Origin: JAAELZ01 sp965237485 | GTDB taxonomy: Bacteria; Pseudomonadota; Gammaproteobacteria; Arenicellales; Poriferihabitantaceae | Assembly: GCA_965237485.1 (NCBI GenBank) | Contig: CBDEFQ010000006.1 | Coordinates: 744,001-808,000 of the forward strand | Length of the DNA stretch: 64,000 nucleotides | Direction of reading: 5' to 3' | Shown here: piece by piece, positions 28,641 through 37,793 of the stretch | How the letters are laid out: each line of letters begins with the position of its first letter | Position numbering within the stretch: the stretch's first letter is position 1 | Notes under the pieces: generated by a model | Told to the model about the DNA's origin: nothing | Databases searched by the model: none | What the model saw: the letters and a program-made list of their open reading frames with translations, nothing else | Translations under genes and position numbers: made by a program

Positions 28641-29816
28641 GGGCTCGTCGGTTAATACAATTTCAAACAGGGTTTTCGCCGAAGTCGCTTTTAGTTTGCT
28701 CAGCAACGCGTTTTTTGTGCAATAAACCGTCTATTAGCAGCCATTTTGCCACCAATAGACGGATCTATCCCTAGGCCGGCACCAATTCAACTCGTTCAAC
28801 TCCCAATGCCATTAATCGCTTAAGGTTAAAACATAAGCCCCTGATTCCAACTTGGAACTGGACTTTAGCCAACCCTTTATAACGAACTCGCTTATTGCGA
28901 TGAGCAAACACTCGCTCATATGGTGAACGAATTTTGCTAATCCAACGGTCTTTGTCTCTATTCTTGCCATGCATATTGTTCTTCTTGATTGTTGCATCAT
29001 GGCAACCGTTGCGCCTGAGCGTGGTTTTGGCCGGGCTCACGCAATAACCCTTGTCCGCATAAACAGCACCCGACTTAGGGCAAACATGCTTCAAGCCGCT
29101 TGCATCCGTTACCTCAGCCGAGGTGGCCGCTATTTTATTGATCAAGCCACTTTGCATATCCACTGATGCATGCTCTTTGTAACCATACCAATATTTGCTA
29201 TTTCCCTTGCACCCAAACCGTGCTTGCTTGTCCGCCGCAACTTTATCAACTGTCTTATTGTTGAACTCCTCTAATCCCATCTTTATCGCCTTATCTCTAT
29301 CATCCCAAGTGGTTAGCTTACTGACCAACTGGCTGGCATCGACAAATGTGAATACTTCTCTTACTAAGCCCATTGAAACTAACCCGCTCCGAACACGGTC
29401 AAATAAATTCATCATACCCCTGGTTCCAATGCGTGAGCGAAAATCACCAAAGTAACTATGATCAGGAGTGCTCTGTTCCAGTCCTGAATCACAAAACCAC
29501 TTAGCGGCCAGATTCTCTGATAAGTATCGCTCCATTTCTCTATCACTTAAATCTTCCATGAACTGAAGCACCAAGGCACGTAAGCCGAACTCAACACCTC
29601 GGCCTTTAGGGCCACGGGTGGCATATATTTTAGAGAAGGGTTTACTCAATGCACCAAAACATAATAGCTCATCGAGTTTACGGTAGGGATGTTCAGAGCT
29701 AACCAGAGAATCTAAGGTTAGGAACAGTTGGCTTTGATGACGTTTGCTCAAAATTGCAGGCTGACTAGAATCAGCCCATATTATCTCACGTATTCTATTA
29801 ATTATCCGACAAGCCC
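28641..29816 (-). mobile_element. IS5-like insertion sequence, copy 2 (1176 bp)
   Basis: It is nearly identical to 6246-7421. The duplication is ATCTA (28636-28640 and 29817-29821). One more base each side also matches, so CATCTAG as a 7-base duplication is possible. It is inserted in the mmgE/prpD-like gene. Confidence 0.93.
28771..29751 (-). CDS. IS5-family DDE transposase (copy 2)
   Basis: This 326-residue transposase differs from copy 1 by only a few silent or neutral bases (for example one in the codon for the Ala before VYADKGY). The start is TTG 29751. The frame is intact and probably active. Confidence 0.92.
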   Translation of the reverse strand: MSKRHQSQLFLTLDSLVSSEHPYRKLDELLCFGALSKPFSKIYATRGPKGRGVEFGLRALVLQFMEDLSDREMERYLSENLAAKWFCDSGLEQSTPDHSYFGDFRSRIGTRGMMNLFDRVRSGLVSMGLVREVFTFVDASQLVSKLTTWDDRDKAIKMGLEEFNNKTVDKVAADKQARFGCKGNSKYWYGYKEHASVDMQSGLINKIAATSAEVTDASGLKHVCPKSGAVYADKGYCVSPAKTTLRRNGCHDATIKKNNMHGKNRDKDRWISKIRSPYERVFAHRNKRVRYKGLAKVQFQVGIRGLCFNLKRLMALGVERVELVPA

Positions 29817-30765
29817 ATCTAGTAGTGCAATTGACACGGTATGAAATAAGGAGAACTTTGCTTGATATTGGTTTTCGGGTTGTGGACGATCACACACATC
29901 CAGGGCCGCTTGGTAGGTATCGACCTCTATACTGCTTATTTGTTGGTCTTTTATCGCGCTATGCAGCTCCAAGGCGCAATCTATTGTTGGATGTGTATGG
30001 CGACACGAAGGCCAAGGCTTAATGGATGTTAGTGGTAATTGCCAAGAGCCATCACGCTTAGCCAATATTGCCTTTGGTATAGGGTCAACACACATACCCG
30101 CAAACATACCCTTCTCACCCTCTAAGATTTCGGGTGACCCAGTAAAGCCAAACGCCGCAAGCTCAGCCGCTAGCCAGCCTGACTCCGCAGCGCGGCCCGC
30201 ATGTAAGTGTTTACTCATTGCACCGGTTTGCATGAACTGCCAAAAACCGGATGACTGTGTGCCCGCATTACCTAAGGCGTGCATCGTTTGTTCAGTATCT
30301 AAATCCAGCAATGTCGCAGCTGCCATTGCCGAACCATAAGGGCCGCAGGTTGCCGTGTTATGCCAAACTTTATAATGCGTGGGCCCTACCGCAGCACCGA
30401 TGCGACACATGGCCTCGTATCCGTGCAAAATTGCCAGCAGTATTTTTCGAGGGCTTGCTTTTAACTGTTCACCTAAAACCAAAGCAGTCGGCACCACTAC
30501 GCACCCCGGGTGTGTCACTGAGGCACGATGCAAATCATCGGTTTCAGTAATATGAGTGAGCGCCCCCATTAGCAAGGCCTGGCGTTTGGTATCCATAGCT
30601 ACTGACTTTGCCCACGCGATCAAAGTTTCTCCTACAGGAGTTACTCGACCAGCGTAAGCAGCTGCAAGCGTATCTAGGGTGAACGTGGCGGCAGCAGCGT
30701 AATCAGATTTCGCTACGGGTTTGTCGCGTATCAGTTTAATTAAGTGGGTAGTTAAGCTCATAAAC

Positions 30766-30983
30766 TTAATTGGCGAGAATGGATTGGGCTCTTAAGCACA
30801 CAGGCTGATCTATCATTTTTCCATCCACCGACGCGACTGCACTGCTCCAGCAAACTCCTTAGCCTGTAGCGGTACGCTATCTTCAAGATCTATACACACC
30901 CCATCTGCATAAGAATGTGCAGCCTTTTCGATCAAAGATAAATTGTATGCTGGTGTAAACAGTATAGAACGCAAACATTTCAT
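30766..30983 (-). pseudogene. CitE-type lyase gene reduced to its two ends
   Basis: From ATG 30983 (ATGA overlap with the hydratase gene) the frame reads RSILFTPAYNLSLIEKAA and then YADGVCIDLEDSVPLQ. This is the N-terminus of a HpcH/HpaI-CitE aldolase such as citramalyl-CoA or malyl-CoA lyase. After KEFAGA the C-terminal end of the same family follows in another frame: VASVDGKMIDQPVCLRAQ, with stop TAA at 30766-30768, five bases before mmgE. About 600-700 bases of the middle are missing. In P. aeruginosa the matching gene is ccl, (S)-citramalyl-CoA lyase. The lyase step is lost here. Confidence 0.8.
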
Positions 30984-31837
30984 TTTCTAAACAGCGCTTT
31001 TGCTTGTATAGCCAATTCCCCTTGCGGATTTTCTGCCCACAGATATTCGCCGTCTTCGTTTTGAATCGTGCATCCATTTAGCGTAAAGGCTGCGGTATCA
31101 AACAAAGGACTTAGGGCTTTAAAATGGAAACTTTGTAGTTCACGTTTGGGGTAGCGAGACTCAAGTTGATCGACCAACAAGGTGGCCGTCAACGGCCCAT
31201 GAAATACTAAGCCGGGATAATTTTCGGTGTAACAAAATTCTCGGTCATAGTGAATCCGATGTGTATTAAAAGTTGCCGCCGAATAACGGAATAAAATAGT
31301 GGAGCTAGGGGTAATAGATTTAGACCAAGTTGCCGAATGCGCTGGTCTTGGCGGCCGCACAACTTTCGCCCCTTTAACCGGATCCGCGCGATAAACGATA
31401 TCGTGTTCTTCGAGAATGCATATACCACTAGCGTTGCTAAATTGATGCTGAATCGTAACAAAACATAGTGGACCGCTGCGCCCTTCCTTATGGCTTATCT
31501 TATCAATGGTAGACATCCTGTGCATTGTCTCGCCCACTTTCAATGGTGCGACAAATTCTAGGCGCGCACCTGCCCACATTCGACTTGGCAGGGCGACAGG
31601 AGGCAAAAATCCGCCAGCTTTGGGGTGCCCGTCGGTATTAAGTTCACCTAATGGGACCAAAGGAAAGGTATACATCCAGTGCCACAAATGAGGTAATGCT
31701 TCGCCCATAACAGGGGCAGGAGTACGGCCGATAATCGACTGCATCTGACTAACCGAGCGCTGGTCGATCAGAGTGCTGGCTTGTTCAGTGTTGCCAACCC
31801 ACTGCTTTAACTCCTCTTCATCGACGTTAGCGGCCAT
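30980..31837 (-). CDS. MaoC-type mesaconyl/itaconyl-CoA hydratase
   Basis: This 285-residue protein is a double-hotdog enzyme. The N-terminal part resembles FAS1-type dehydratases (WHWMYTFPLVPLGELNTDGH). The C-terminal part has FNTHRIHYDREFC, the hydratase Asp/His motif region. It matches the group of mesaconyl-C4-CoA hydratase and itaconyl-CoA hydratase (Ich). It would hydrate itaconyl-CoA to citramalyl-CoA. It is preceded by the CoA-transferase gene with a 2-base gap and overlaps the lyase scar by 4 bases. The frame is intact, but the pathway around it is broken. Confidence 0.85.
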   Translation of the reverse strand: MAANVDEEELKQWVGNTEQASTLIDQRSVSQMQSIIGRTPAPVMGEALPHLWHWMYTFPLVPLGELNTDGHPKAGGFLPPVALPSRMWAGARLEFVAPLKVGETMHRMSTIDKISHKEGRSGPLCFVTIQHQFSNASGICILEEHDIVYRADPVKGAKVVRPPRPAHSATWSKSITPSSTILFRYSAATFNTHRIHYDREFCYTENYPGLVFHGPLTATLLVDQLESRYPKRELQSFHFKALSPLFDTAAFTLNGCTIQNEDGEYLWAENPQGELAIQAKALFRK

Positions 31838-31839
31838 AA

Positions 31840-32967
31840 TTACTGACAGAATTCTTCGCGAATGGAAGCAGAATGTTGACCTTCCTTAGGAATTGAGTGT
31901 TCTGCATTTGTGGCTTCGCCGTCCCACAATACAGGTGGCATTGGAACCGTTATTAACTCACCATGGGAGTTAATGACCTCCCGCCGCCTCAGTGCTTTAT
32001 GCTGGCTAAAAGCATCCACAGAGTTTAAACCACCAAAAGCGATCGATGCAGCTAGCATACGATCGCGAAATTGTTGTGCAGTGATTGAGAACAGCACCGC
32101 ATTTATTTGTTTATCCATTTCATCGCGATTAGTAACCCGGCTAGTATTATTCGCAAAGTGCTTATCCTCAGCCAATTCAGGCTTTTCCAGCACATCAGTG
32201 CAAAAACGTTGCCATTCGCGCCCGTTTTGAATTGACAACACGGTGTCAACACCATCTTGTGTGCGATAAGCGCCGTAAGGGGCGATAGACGGATGACGCA
32301 AGCCTTGACGCGTTGGAGGGCCTTCACCAAAATCATTGTGTACTAGCGGCACCGCCATCCATTCGGCAGCCACATCAAACAAAGACACTTTTAATGAGGC
32401 CCCGAGGCCGGTTTTCTCGCGTCGGTATAGCGCTTCCACAATCGCCGCATGGGCCGACATCCCGGCACCAATATCGCAAATTGATACGCCAATTCGCCCC
32501 ATCTCGTTTTCACCGCCGGATACACTAACCAAACCGGATTCTGCTTGTACTAGAAAGTCATAGGCTTTCATGCCCTCCATTTCTGGATTTTCCCCATACC
32601 CAGATATATCGCAAGTAATTAACGTCGGATAAAGTTTACTCAATTGTTTAGCGCCAAATCCAATCCGCTCTGTTGCGCCTAAAGCGAGGTTCTGCACAAA
32701 TACATCAGCTTTTACCAAAATTTTGTGCAATAACTGCTGATCAGAATCCGATTTTAGATCAAGCGCCAAAGATTCCTTGCCTTGGTTAATCCAGACAAAA
32801 TACGAACTGTTGCCCTTAGCGGCGCTATCGTAGCCACGCGCAAAGTCACCTCCTTCGCGCTCAATCTTAATCACCCGCGCGCCCGCGTCAGCCAACCGCG
32901 CGGTACATAACGGAGCCGCTACAGCTTGCTCAACTGAGACGACTAAACAACCGGCTAAGCTATCCAT
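31840..32967 (-). CDS. Class III (CaiB/BaiF) CoA-transferase
   Basis: This 375-residue protein uses the start ATG 32967, which shares its A with the stop of the dehydrogenase gene (TAATG). The longer upstream start is not needed. It has VEQAVAAPLCTARLADAGAR, IKIEREGGDFARGYD and the catalytic-Asp region KAYDFLVQAESGLVSVSG. In the P. aeruginosa itaconate cluster the matching enzyme is Ict, which transfers CoA from succinyl-CoA to itaconate. The substrate here is inferred from the operon. The gene is intact. Confidence 0.87.
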   Translation of the reverse strand: MDSLAGCLVVSVEQAVAAPLCTARLADAGARVIKIEREGGDFARGYDSAAKGNSSYFVWINQGKESLALDLKSDSDQQLLHKILVKADVFVQNLALGATERIGFGAKQLSKLYPTLITCDISGYGENPEMEGMKAYDFLVQAESGLVSVSGGENEMGRIGVSICDIGAGMSAHAAIVEALYRREKTGLGASLKVSLFDVAAEWMAVPLVHNDFGEGPPTRQGLRHPSIAPYGAYRTQDGVDTVLSIQNGREWQRFCTDVLEKPELAEDKHFANNTSRVTNRDEMDKQINAVLFSITAQQFRDRMLAASIAFGGLNSVDAFSQHKALRRREVINSHGELITVPMPPVLWDGEATNAEHSIPKEGQHSASIREEFCQ

Positions 32968-33520
32968 TAGAAACTGCGCGGCAAGCCTAGTTCGCACTCA
33001 GCAATATAACTTAAGATTAAATTGGTGGAGATCGGAGCGATTTGATATAAACGTGTTTCTCTAAACTTGCGCTCTAAATGGTATTCGCGGCTAAACGCGA
33101 AACCGCCGTGAGTCTGCATGGCGGCATCTCCGTCTTGCCAACTCACTTCAGCGGCCAACATTTTCGCCATGTTGGCCTCTGCGCCGCAGGCCTGGTTGGC
33201 ATCAAACAATTGTGCCGCTTTGTCCACCATTAGGCTAGCCGCTTGCATTTGTGCATAGGCTTTTGCTAGAGGAAATTGAATCCCTTGGTTGCACCCGATA
33301 GGTTTGCCAAACACCACTCTGTCGTTAGCATACCGCACGGCTTTTTCGATAAAATATTTTGCGTCCCCGATACATTCTGCCGCAATTAGTATGCGCTCAG
33401 CATTCATACCATCGAGTACAACCCGAAAGCCTTTACCCTCTTCACCCAATAGGTTCTTAGCTGGGACTAGAAGTGGACCCGCTTTTTAGGACAGATGGCT
33501 TAGGAGTTATTTTCAGCTGA

Positions 33521-34345
33521 TTAAGCAGCCAATTTCAGGCCGCGACATGGATCATACATCATGTCAGGGACCATGCCCAATGTTTGATGTTTACGCTCTT
33601 GGTTGTAATAGTTTATCCAGGAGCCAATGCCGTCTTTTGCCTCTTTCATCGATTGGTAGGCTTGCAAATAGACTTCCTCATATTTCACGCTGCGCCATAA
33701 GCGCTCAACAAATACATTGTCACGCCAAGCACCTTTGCCATCCATGCTGATGCGAATACCATTGTCTTTGAGTACACCGGTAAACGCCTCACTGGTAAAT
33801 TGCGCACCTTGATCGCTGTTAAAGATATCAGGCTTGCCGTAGTAATGCAGTGCCTCTTCCAAAGCATCTACGCAGAATGCGCTATCCATGCTGTTGCTAA
33901 GCCGCCATGACAGCACTTTACGAGAATACCAATCCATCACAACGGTAAGATAAGCAAAGCCCTTAGGCATCGGGATATAAGTTATATCGGTACACCAAGC
34001 TTGATTGGGTTGATTGATGGCCAACCCACCTAGCAGATAAGGATAAATCTTGTGCCCCGCCTTCTTCTTGCTGGTGTTAGGCCTAGGATAGATGGCTTTA
34101 ATGCCCATCTTACGCATTAAGCGTCGCACATGTTTACGGTCAACTCGGTGGCCTACATCTTGCAACACATCACGAATGCGTCTACTGCCAAGAAAGGGCC
34201 GATTGAGGTGAATGCGATCAATCAGATGCATCAGTTCCAAGTCATCCTCATTAGCAGGTGAGGTTTTGTAATAAACATGGGAACGATGAATCTTCAACAA
34301 TTTACACTGACGAACTAACGATAGTTTATTGCTTTTATTAATCAT
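33521..34345 (-). CDS. IS3 OrfB transposase (copy 2)
   Basis: This 274-residue protein is nearly identical to 18709-19533 but has VFVERLWRS (Arg) and CRGLKLAA. The D, D and E residues are present. It likely encodes the active version. Confidence 0.9.
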   Translation of the reverse strand: MINKSNKLSLVRQCKLLKIHRSHVYYKTSPANEDDLELMHLIDRIHLNRPFLGSRRIRDVLQDVGHRVDRKHVRRLMRKMGIKAIYPRPNTSKKKAGHKIYPYLLGGLAINQPNQAWCTDITYIPMPKGFAYLTVVMDWYSRKVLSWRLSNSMDSAFCVDALEEALHYYGKPDIFNSDQGAQFTSEAFTGVLKDNGIRISMDGKGAWRDNVFVERLWRSVKYEEVYLQAYQSMKEAKDGIGSWINYYNQERKHQTLGMVPDMMYDPCRGLKLAA

Positions 34346-34365
34346 AGTTTTGCGCTCAGGTCTGT

Positions 34366-34647
34366 TTAACGACCGAGCGCTTTTGATAAAAAATCGTTTC
34401 CCATGGTGATTTCACCGATCTTTGCCTGTAATGATTTAATCTCTGATTCTCGGTTTGGAGATAAGCCTGTGCCTGATGCAAAGACTTCAGCTGAGCTATC
34501 GAGCAATTGTTTCTTCCACTTGACGATAAGATTTGCATTGATGTCATAACGACTAGCAAGATTGCTTAATGTTTCATCACCTTTGATTGCTGCAAGAGCA
34601 GCTTTGGCTTTGAATTGTGGGGCATGGTTTCTACGCTTTTTACTCAT
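34366..34647 (-). CDS. IS3 OrfA (copy 2)
   Basis: This 93-residue HTH part differs from copy 1 by a few residues (KAALAAIK versus KVALAAIK, and IGEITMGND versus ISEITMEND). It makes the transposase by -1 frameshifting into the downstream orfB. Confidence 0.9.
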   Translation of the reverse strand: MSKKRRNHAPQFKAKAALAAIKGDETLSNLASRYDINANLIVKWKKQLLDSSAEVFASGTGLSPNRESEIKSLQAKIGEITMGNDFLSKALGR

Positions 34648-35146
34648 TTTCTGTTCCTCGTTTTGAACAATTATAAAACAGAAAATAACTCCTTATTTTG
34701 GCCTTCAACCTGTCCTAATCATGGGGTCCACTTCAACTTTTAGGTCATCGAAAAACAGCTCGCAAGCATGATGGTTAATCATCGCATCAATTGGCCGCAC
34801 AGTTAAGCCGTTGTCTATAGCTTCACGCAGATCAACAATAAAAGCCGACATGCCATCGGTTTTTTTCGCGCATTGCTCCTTAGGCGTAGTGCGCGCTAAC
34901 ATCACCATTAAGTCAGAATGTTGCACACGGCTTATCCATACTTTTTGGCCATTAATGATGTAGCTATCGCCCTGCCTTTTTGCGGTGGTTTTTAGATTAG
35001 TGGTATCCGTTCCGGTACTCGGCTCTGTTACTCCAAAGCTTTGCAATCGTAGTTTTCCTGTGGCAATATCTGGTAGATAGTGCTTTTTCTGCTCCTCTGA
35101 GCCATGCTTCAGCACCGAACCCATCACATACATTTGCGCATGACAA

Positions 35147-36540
35147 GAGTTATGCCCGAATCTGGTGTATGAGGCATTTTCTTCAAGCGGCCTCGGTTTG
35201 ATCTGAGTAGTCATTAGTTTGCTCTATTCCATCTTTAAATGGAACCCCTTGAATCACTTTTGCTAGATAGGCGAACCCGCGTATTCGGTTCCACTTTTTC
35301 TCTGCGCACTGACCCAGCTTGAACATCATACTTAACATGCCATCACGGCTAAGACATCCCTTGCATCGTTTGGTACGGTGTCGGATAGTCGCGAATGTTG
35401 ATTCAATTGGATTCGTAGTACGTATGCTCATCCAGTGCTTGGCAGGGAACGAGTAGAACGTCATTAACTCTTCGCGATCTTTTTCCAAGCACTGCGTGGC
35501 TTTTGGATACTTGTCTTGACAGGTTTTAATGAATAATTGATAGGCGCTTTGCGCCGCTTCTTTGGTTTCTTCCTGCCAAATGTTATGCAGAGCTGCTTTT
35601 GCTTTGGGCTGCACCGATTTAGGCAGCTTGTTCAGCACGTTGGCCGTTTTATGCACCCAACACCGTTGATGTTTAGTGCCAGGATAGACTTCTTCCAGGG
35701 CATTCCAAAAGCCTAAAGCACCATCACCGATGCCCAGCTCTGGTTGATTCAGGCCTCGCTCCTTGAGTGCCAACAACACCTCTCGCCAACTCTGCGTAGA
35801 CTCTCGCTCACCGTCTTCAATCGCCAGTAATTTCTTGTGACCGCGCTCATTCACTCCGATGACAACTAAGGCACAGAGTCGGCCCTCATCGCCGCGCAGG
35901 CCGCTGTGTATCCCGTCCGCCCATAGATAAACCCATCGATCTCGATCTAAACCTTCTCTATTCCAATCCTTGTACTCCTGAGACCACGTTGCTTTGAGCT
36001 TACTCACTGTGCTTGATGATAACCCAGTCGCTGATTGACCCACTAGCACGCTCAGTGCATCCCCCATTTCTCCAGTGCTGACACCCTTGAGATACAGCCA
36101 AGACAAGGCCGCTTCCAGTGTTCTCGTTTTACGCACATACGGCGGCACTAAAGCAGACCGAAAGGTGATCGGTACTCCAGTGCGGGAGCGCACCTTGGGG
36201 ATACGTACTTTGACTGGGCCGATCCCGGTTTGCAGTTCACGTTCTGGCAAATAGCCGTTACGAACGACACCAGCGTGTCCTGAATCTGAGACTTTGTCAC
36301 AATTGCGATACAGCAGTTCAGATAACTCACTCTCGATCGCGGTTTGAATGAGTTGCCTAGCGCCATTGCGAATCAATTCTTGCAGCGGATCGATGCTTTG
36401 CTCTGGCTTTTCAAAGGAAATAATTTTATTCTGTTTCATAGTGGCGTATGTCTGTGGAAGTTTAAGTTGTTGTAAACTCAATTCATCCCGATACGCCGCT
36501 TTTAGTCAACTACTCCATACACCACTTTCAGGCATAACTC
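35147..36540 (-). mobile_element. IS256-like element, copy 1 (1394 bp)
   Basis: The ends read GAGTTATGCCTGAA and (reverse) GAGTTATGCCCGAA. The 9-base duplication GCATGACAA lies at 35138-35146 and 36541-36549. Copy 2 at 47796-49189 has the same length. It is inserted in the acyl-CoA dehydrogenase gene. Confidence 0.94.
35183..36481 (-). CDS. IS256-family (Mutator-type) transposase
   Basis: This 432-residue transposase has D, D and E in YLWADGIHSGLRGD, IGDGALGFW and TTNPIESTFATIR. It also has the C/H segment CWVHKTANVLNKLP and the conserved KRCKGCLSR. The start may be the TTG at 36481 or the internal ATG of MKQNKIISF, which is closer to the usual N-terminus. Confidence 0.93.
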   Translation of the reverse strand: MSLQQLKLPQTYATMKQNKIISFEKPEQSIDPLQELIRNGARQLIQTAIESELSELLYRNCDKVSDSGHAGVVRNGYLPERELQTGIGPVKVRIPKVRSRTGVPITFRSALVPPYVRKTRTLEAALSWLYLKGVSTGEMGDALSVLVGQSATGLSSSTVSKLKATWSQEYKDWNREGLDRDRWVYLWADGIHSGLRGDEGRLCALVVIGVNERGHKKLLAIEDGERESTQSWREVLLALKERGLNQPELGIGDGALGFWNALEEVYPGTKHQRCWVHKTANVLNKLPKSVQPKAKAALHNIWQEETKEAAQSAYQLFIKTCQDKYPKATQCLEKDREELMTFYSFPAKHWMSIRTTNPIESTFATIRHRTKRCKGCLSRDGMLSMMFKLGQCAEKKWNRIRGFAYLAKVIQGVPFKDGIEQTNDYSDQTEAA

Positions 36541-37031
36541 GCATGACAAGCACCGGCATGTGCTCCGCTTCGACTCAGTTCTTCAAGCACTGCGCACCCT
36601 TCAAGCAAGCCCAGCCCTGAACCGCCGTATTGTTCGGGGATCAGCACATTGAGAAACCCCGCTTCGATCATCTCATTAACAAACTCCGTAGGATAGCCAC
36701 GCTCAGCATCCAATTTACGCCAGTATTCTTCTCCATAGCCTTCGCATAAGCTTGCTACCGCTGCGCGAATTTCTTTTATAACTAAATCGTTTTGCATTTA
36801 TGGTGGCACCAACCGAGTGAGAGAAATGAATAGTAGTGGCTTTTCTGGTTGGCTATTTGACCAAATTCTATGGCATAAAAATAGCACTATTTCGTCATGT
36901 CATGACACTCTATCAAAGGATTGGATTTGGTTTAGCTAACGATAGATTCATAAAACATGATATTTAGTGAACCGTAGACTGTTAGAACAAGCAATTAGTC
37001 GTTAGACTCGGTATTTTATAAGTACACTCAC

Positions 37032-37793
37032 ATGCAGTCGCTATCACTCTCGCAAGTTCAACAATTTAAGATTGATGGATACCTTGTTCTACCTAAGCTT
37101 TTAGATTTATCACTTACCGAGCAATTATTAGGTATTGCATTGCAACAATTAAAAACGCGCGATGCACCCTTTGAACTAGAAGCCGAAGTAGCCTATCCTG
37201 GCGCGCCTAATTCTCAGCAATCAACAGGCGGCGGGACTATTCGTAGGTTGCTGCGCGCTTATGATCGGCATGTCTTGTTTTCTGAAACTGCGAAGCACCC
37301 AATTATCACTGAGGGCATCCGGGAAATTTTAGATGTAAAAAAGCTGAATATAAACCCAAACCACCATAATTGCGTAATGACTAAGCAACCTGCTTACAGC
37401 AGCGAAACCCTCTGGCATCGCGACACTCGCTATTGGCATTTTACTGACAAATACTTGATTAACGCTTGGTTTCCCTTACGCGACGAGCGCGCTGCTAATG
37501 GCGCAATTAGAGTATTGCCCGGCTCTCACCGATGGGAAGTACCTGAGCACGCCTTAGATGCGCACCAATTTCTGAGGTTAGATCACGAATACAACCAAGA
37601 ACGGCTGGCTACGCAGCGTGTTGTGGAGCTCAACGCTGGCGATGTGCTGTTGTTTAGCGCGCACACCTTTCATGCCGCAGGTAAAAACCAAACTGATCAG
37701 ACTAAATTCTCGATGGTTTATACCTATCACGGCGATAATACTCGGGGCATTGCAAAGTCTAAGTCGGCGATTCTTGATCCGATACCTATTTAA
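37032..37793 (+). CDS. Phytanoyl-CoA dioxygenase (PhyH) family protein
   Basis: This 253-residue Fe(II)/2-oxoglutarate oxygenase has the iron-binding motif WHRDTRY (His 129, Asp 131) and a distal His in FSAHTFHAAG (His 211 or 214). GAIRVLPGSHRWEVPE is the characteristic PhyH segment. The family hydroxylates many small molecules, including ectoine and fatty acyl-CoA, and the substrate here is unknown. It is divergent from the dehydrogenase operon across 234 bases and overlaps the next convergent gene by 8 bases. Confidence 0.85.
   Translation: MQSLSLSQVQQFKIDGYLVLPKLLDLSLTEQLLGIALQQLKTRDAPFELEAEVAYPGAPNSQQSTGGGTIRRLLRAYDRHVLFSETAKHPIITEGIREILDVKKLNINPNHHNCVMTKQPAYSSETLWHRDTRYWHFTDKYLINAWFPLRDERAANGAIRVLPGSHRWEVPEHALDAHQFLRLDHEYNQERLATQRVVELNAGDVLLFSAHTFHAAGKNQTDQTKFSMVYTYHGDNTRGIAKSKSAILDPIPI

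Larger units (their letters stand above)
28273..30761 (-). pseudogene. MmgE/PrpD-family gene interrupted by IS5-like element
   Basis: The 5' part (30761-29817) and 3' part (28635-28273) join in frame to 435 residues after removal of the IS and one five-base duplication. The 5' part has GALTHITETDDLHRASVTHPG, the His/Asp-rich active-site segment of MmgE/PrpD dehydratases, the family that also includes cis-aconitate decarboxylase. The 3' part resumes with LDGEVTLSSFTAQQRE and ends near FSKYIAKTIH. In P. aeruginosa an MmgE/PrpD gene also lies in the itaconate cluster, with unclear function. It is inactivated here by a recent insertion. Confidence 0.9.
33469..34735 (-). mobile_element. IS3-family element A, copy 2 (1267 bp)
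   Basis: It has the same ends and length as 18319-19585. The 3-base duplication is ACT on the plus strand (33466-33468 and 34736-34738). Removing it restores CTAAAAGTCCCAGC, read as LKVPA, in the dehydrogenase. Confidence 0.93.
32967..36797 (-). pseudogene. Acyl-CoA dehydrogenase gene with two IS insertions
   Basis: Three pieces (36797-36541, 35137-34736, 33465-32967) join in frame to 385 residues, the normal length. An IS256-like element sits after AGACHA and an IS3 after FFDDLKV. FAD-contact and substrate segments are visible: FGVTEPSTGTDTTNLKT, INGQKVWIS, MNAERILIAAECIGDA and, at the end, MQTHGGFAFSREYHLERKFR. It is the first gene of the operon, so the two insertions may also block expression of everything downstream. 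An acyl-CoA dehydrogenase gene is also present in the P. aeruginosa itaconate cluster. Confidence 0.92.

Noticed and set aside
30883..31077. 64-codon minus-strand frame over the hydratase/lyase junction
   Set aside because: It is in a different frame from both the hydratase end and the CitE remnant, which carry the recognisable motifs.
31840..32997. Longer start of the CoA-transferase at 32997
   Set aside because: The extra ten residues lie inside the dehydrogenase gene. ATG 32967, which overlaps its stop as TAATG, fits the family start and operon coupling.
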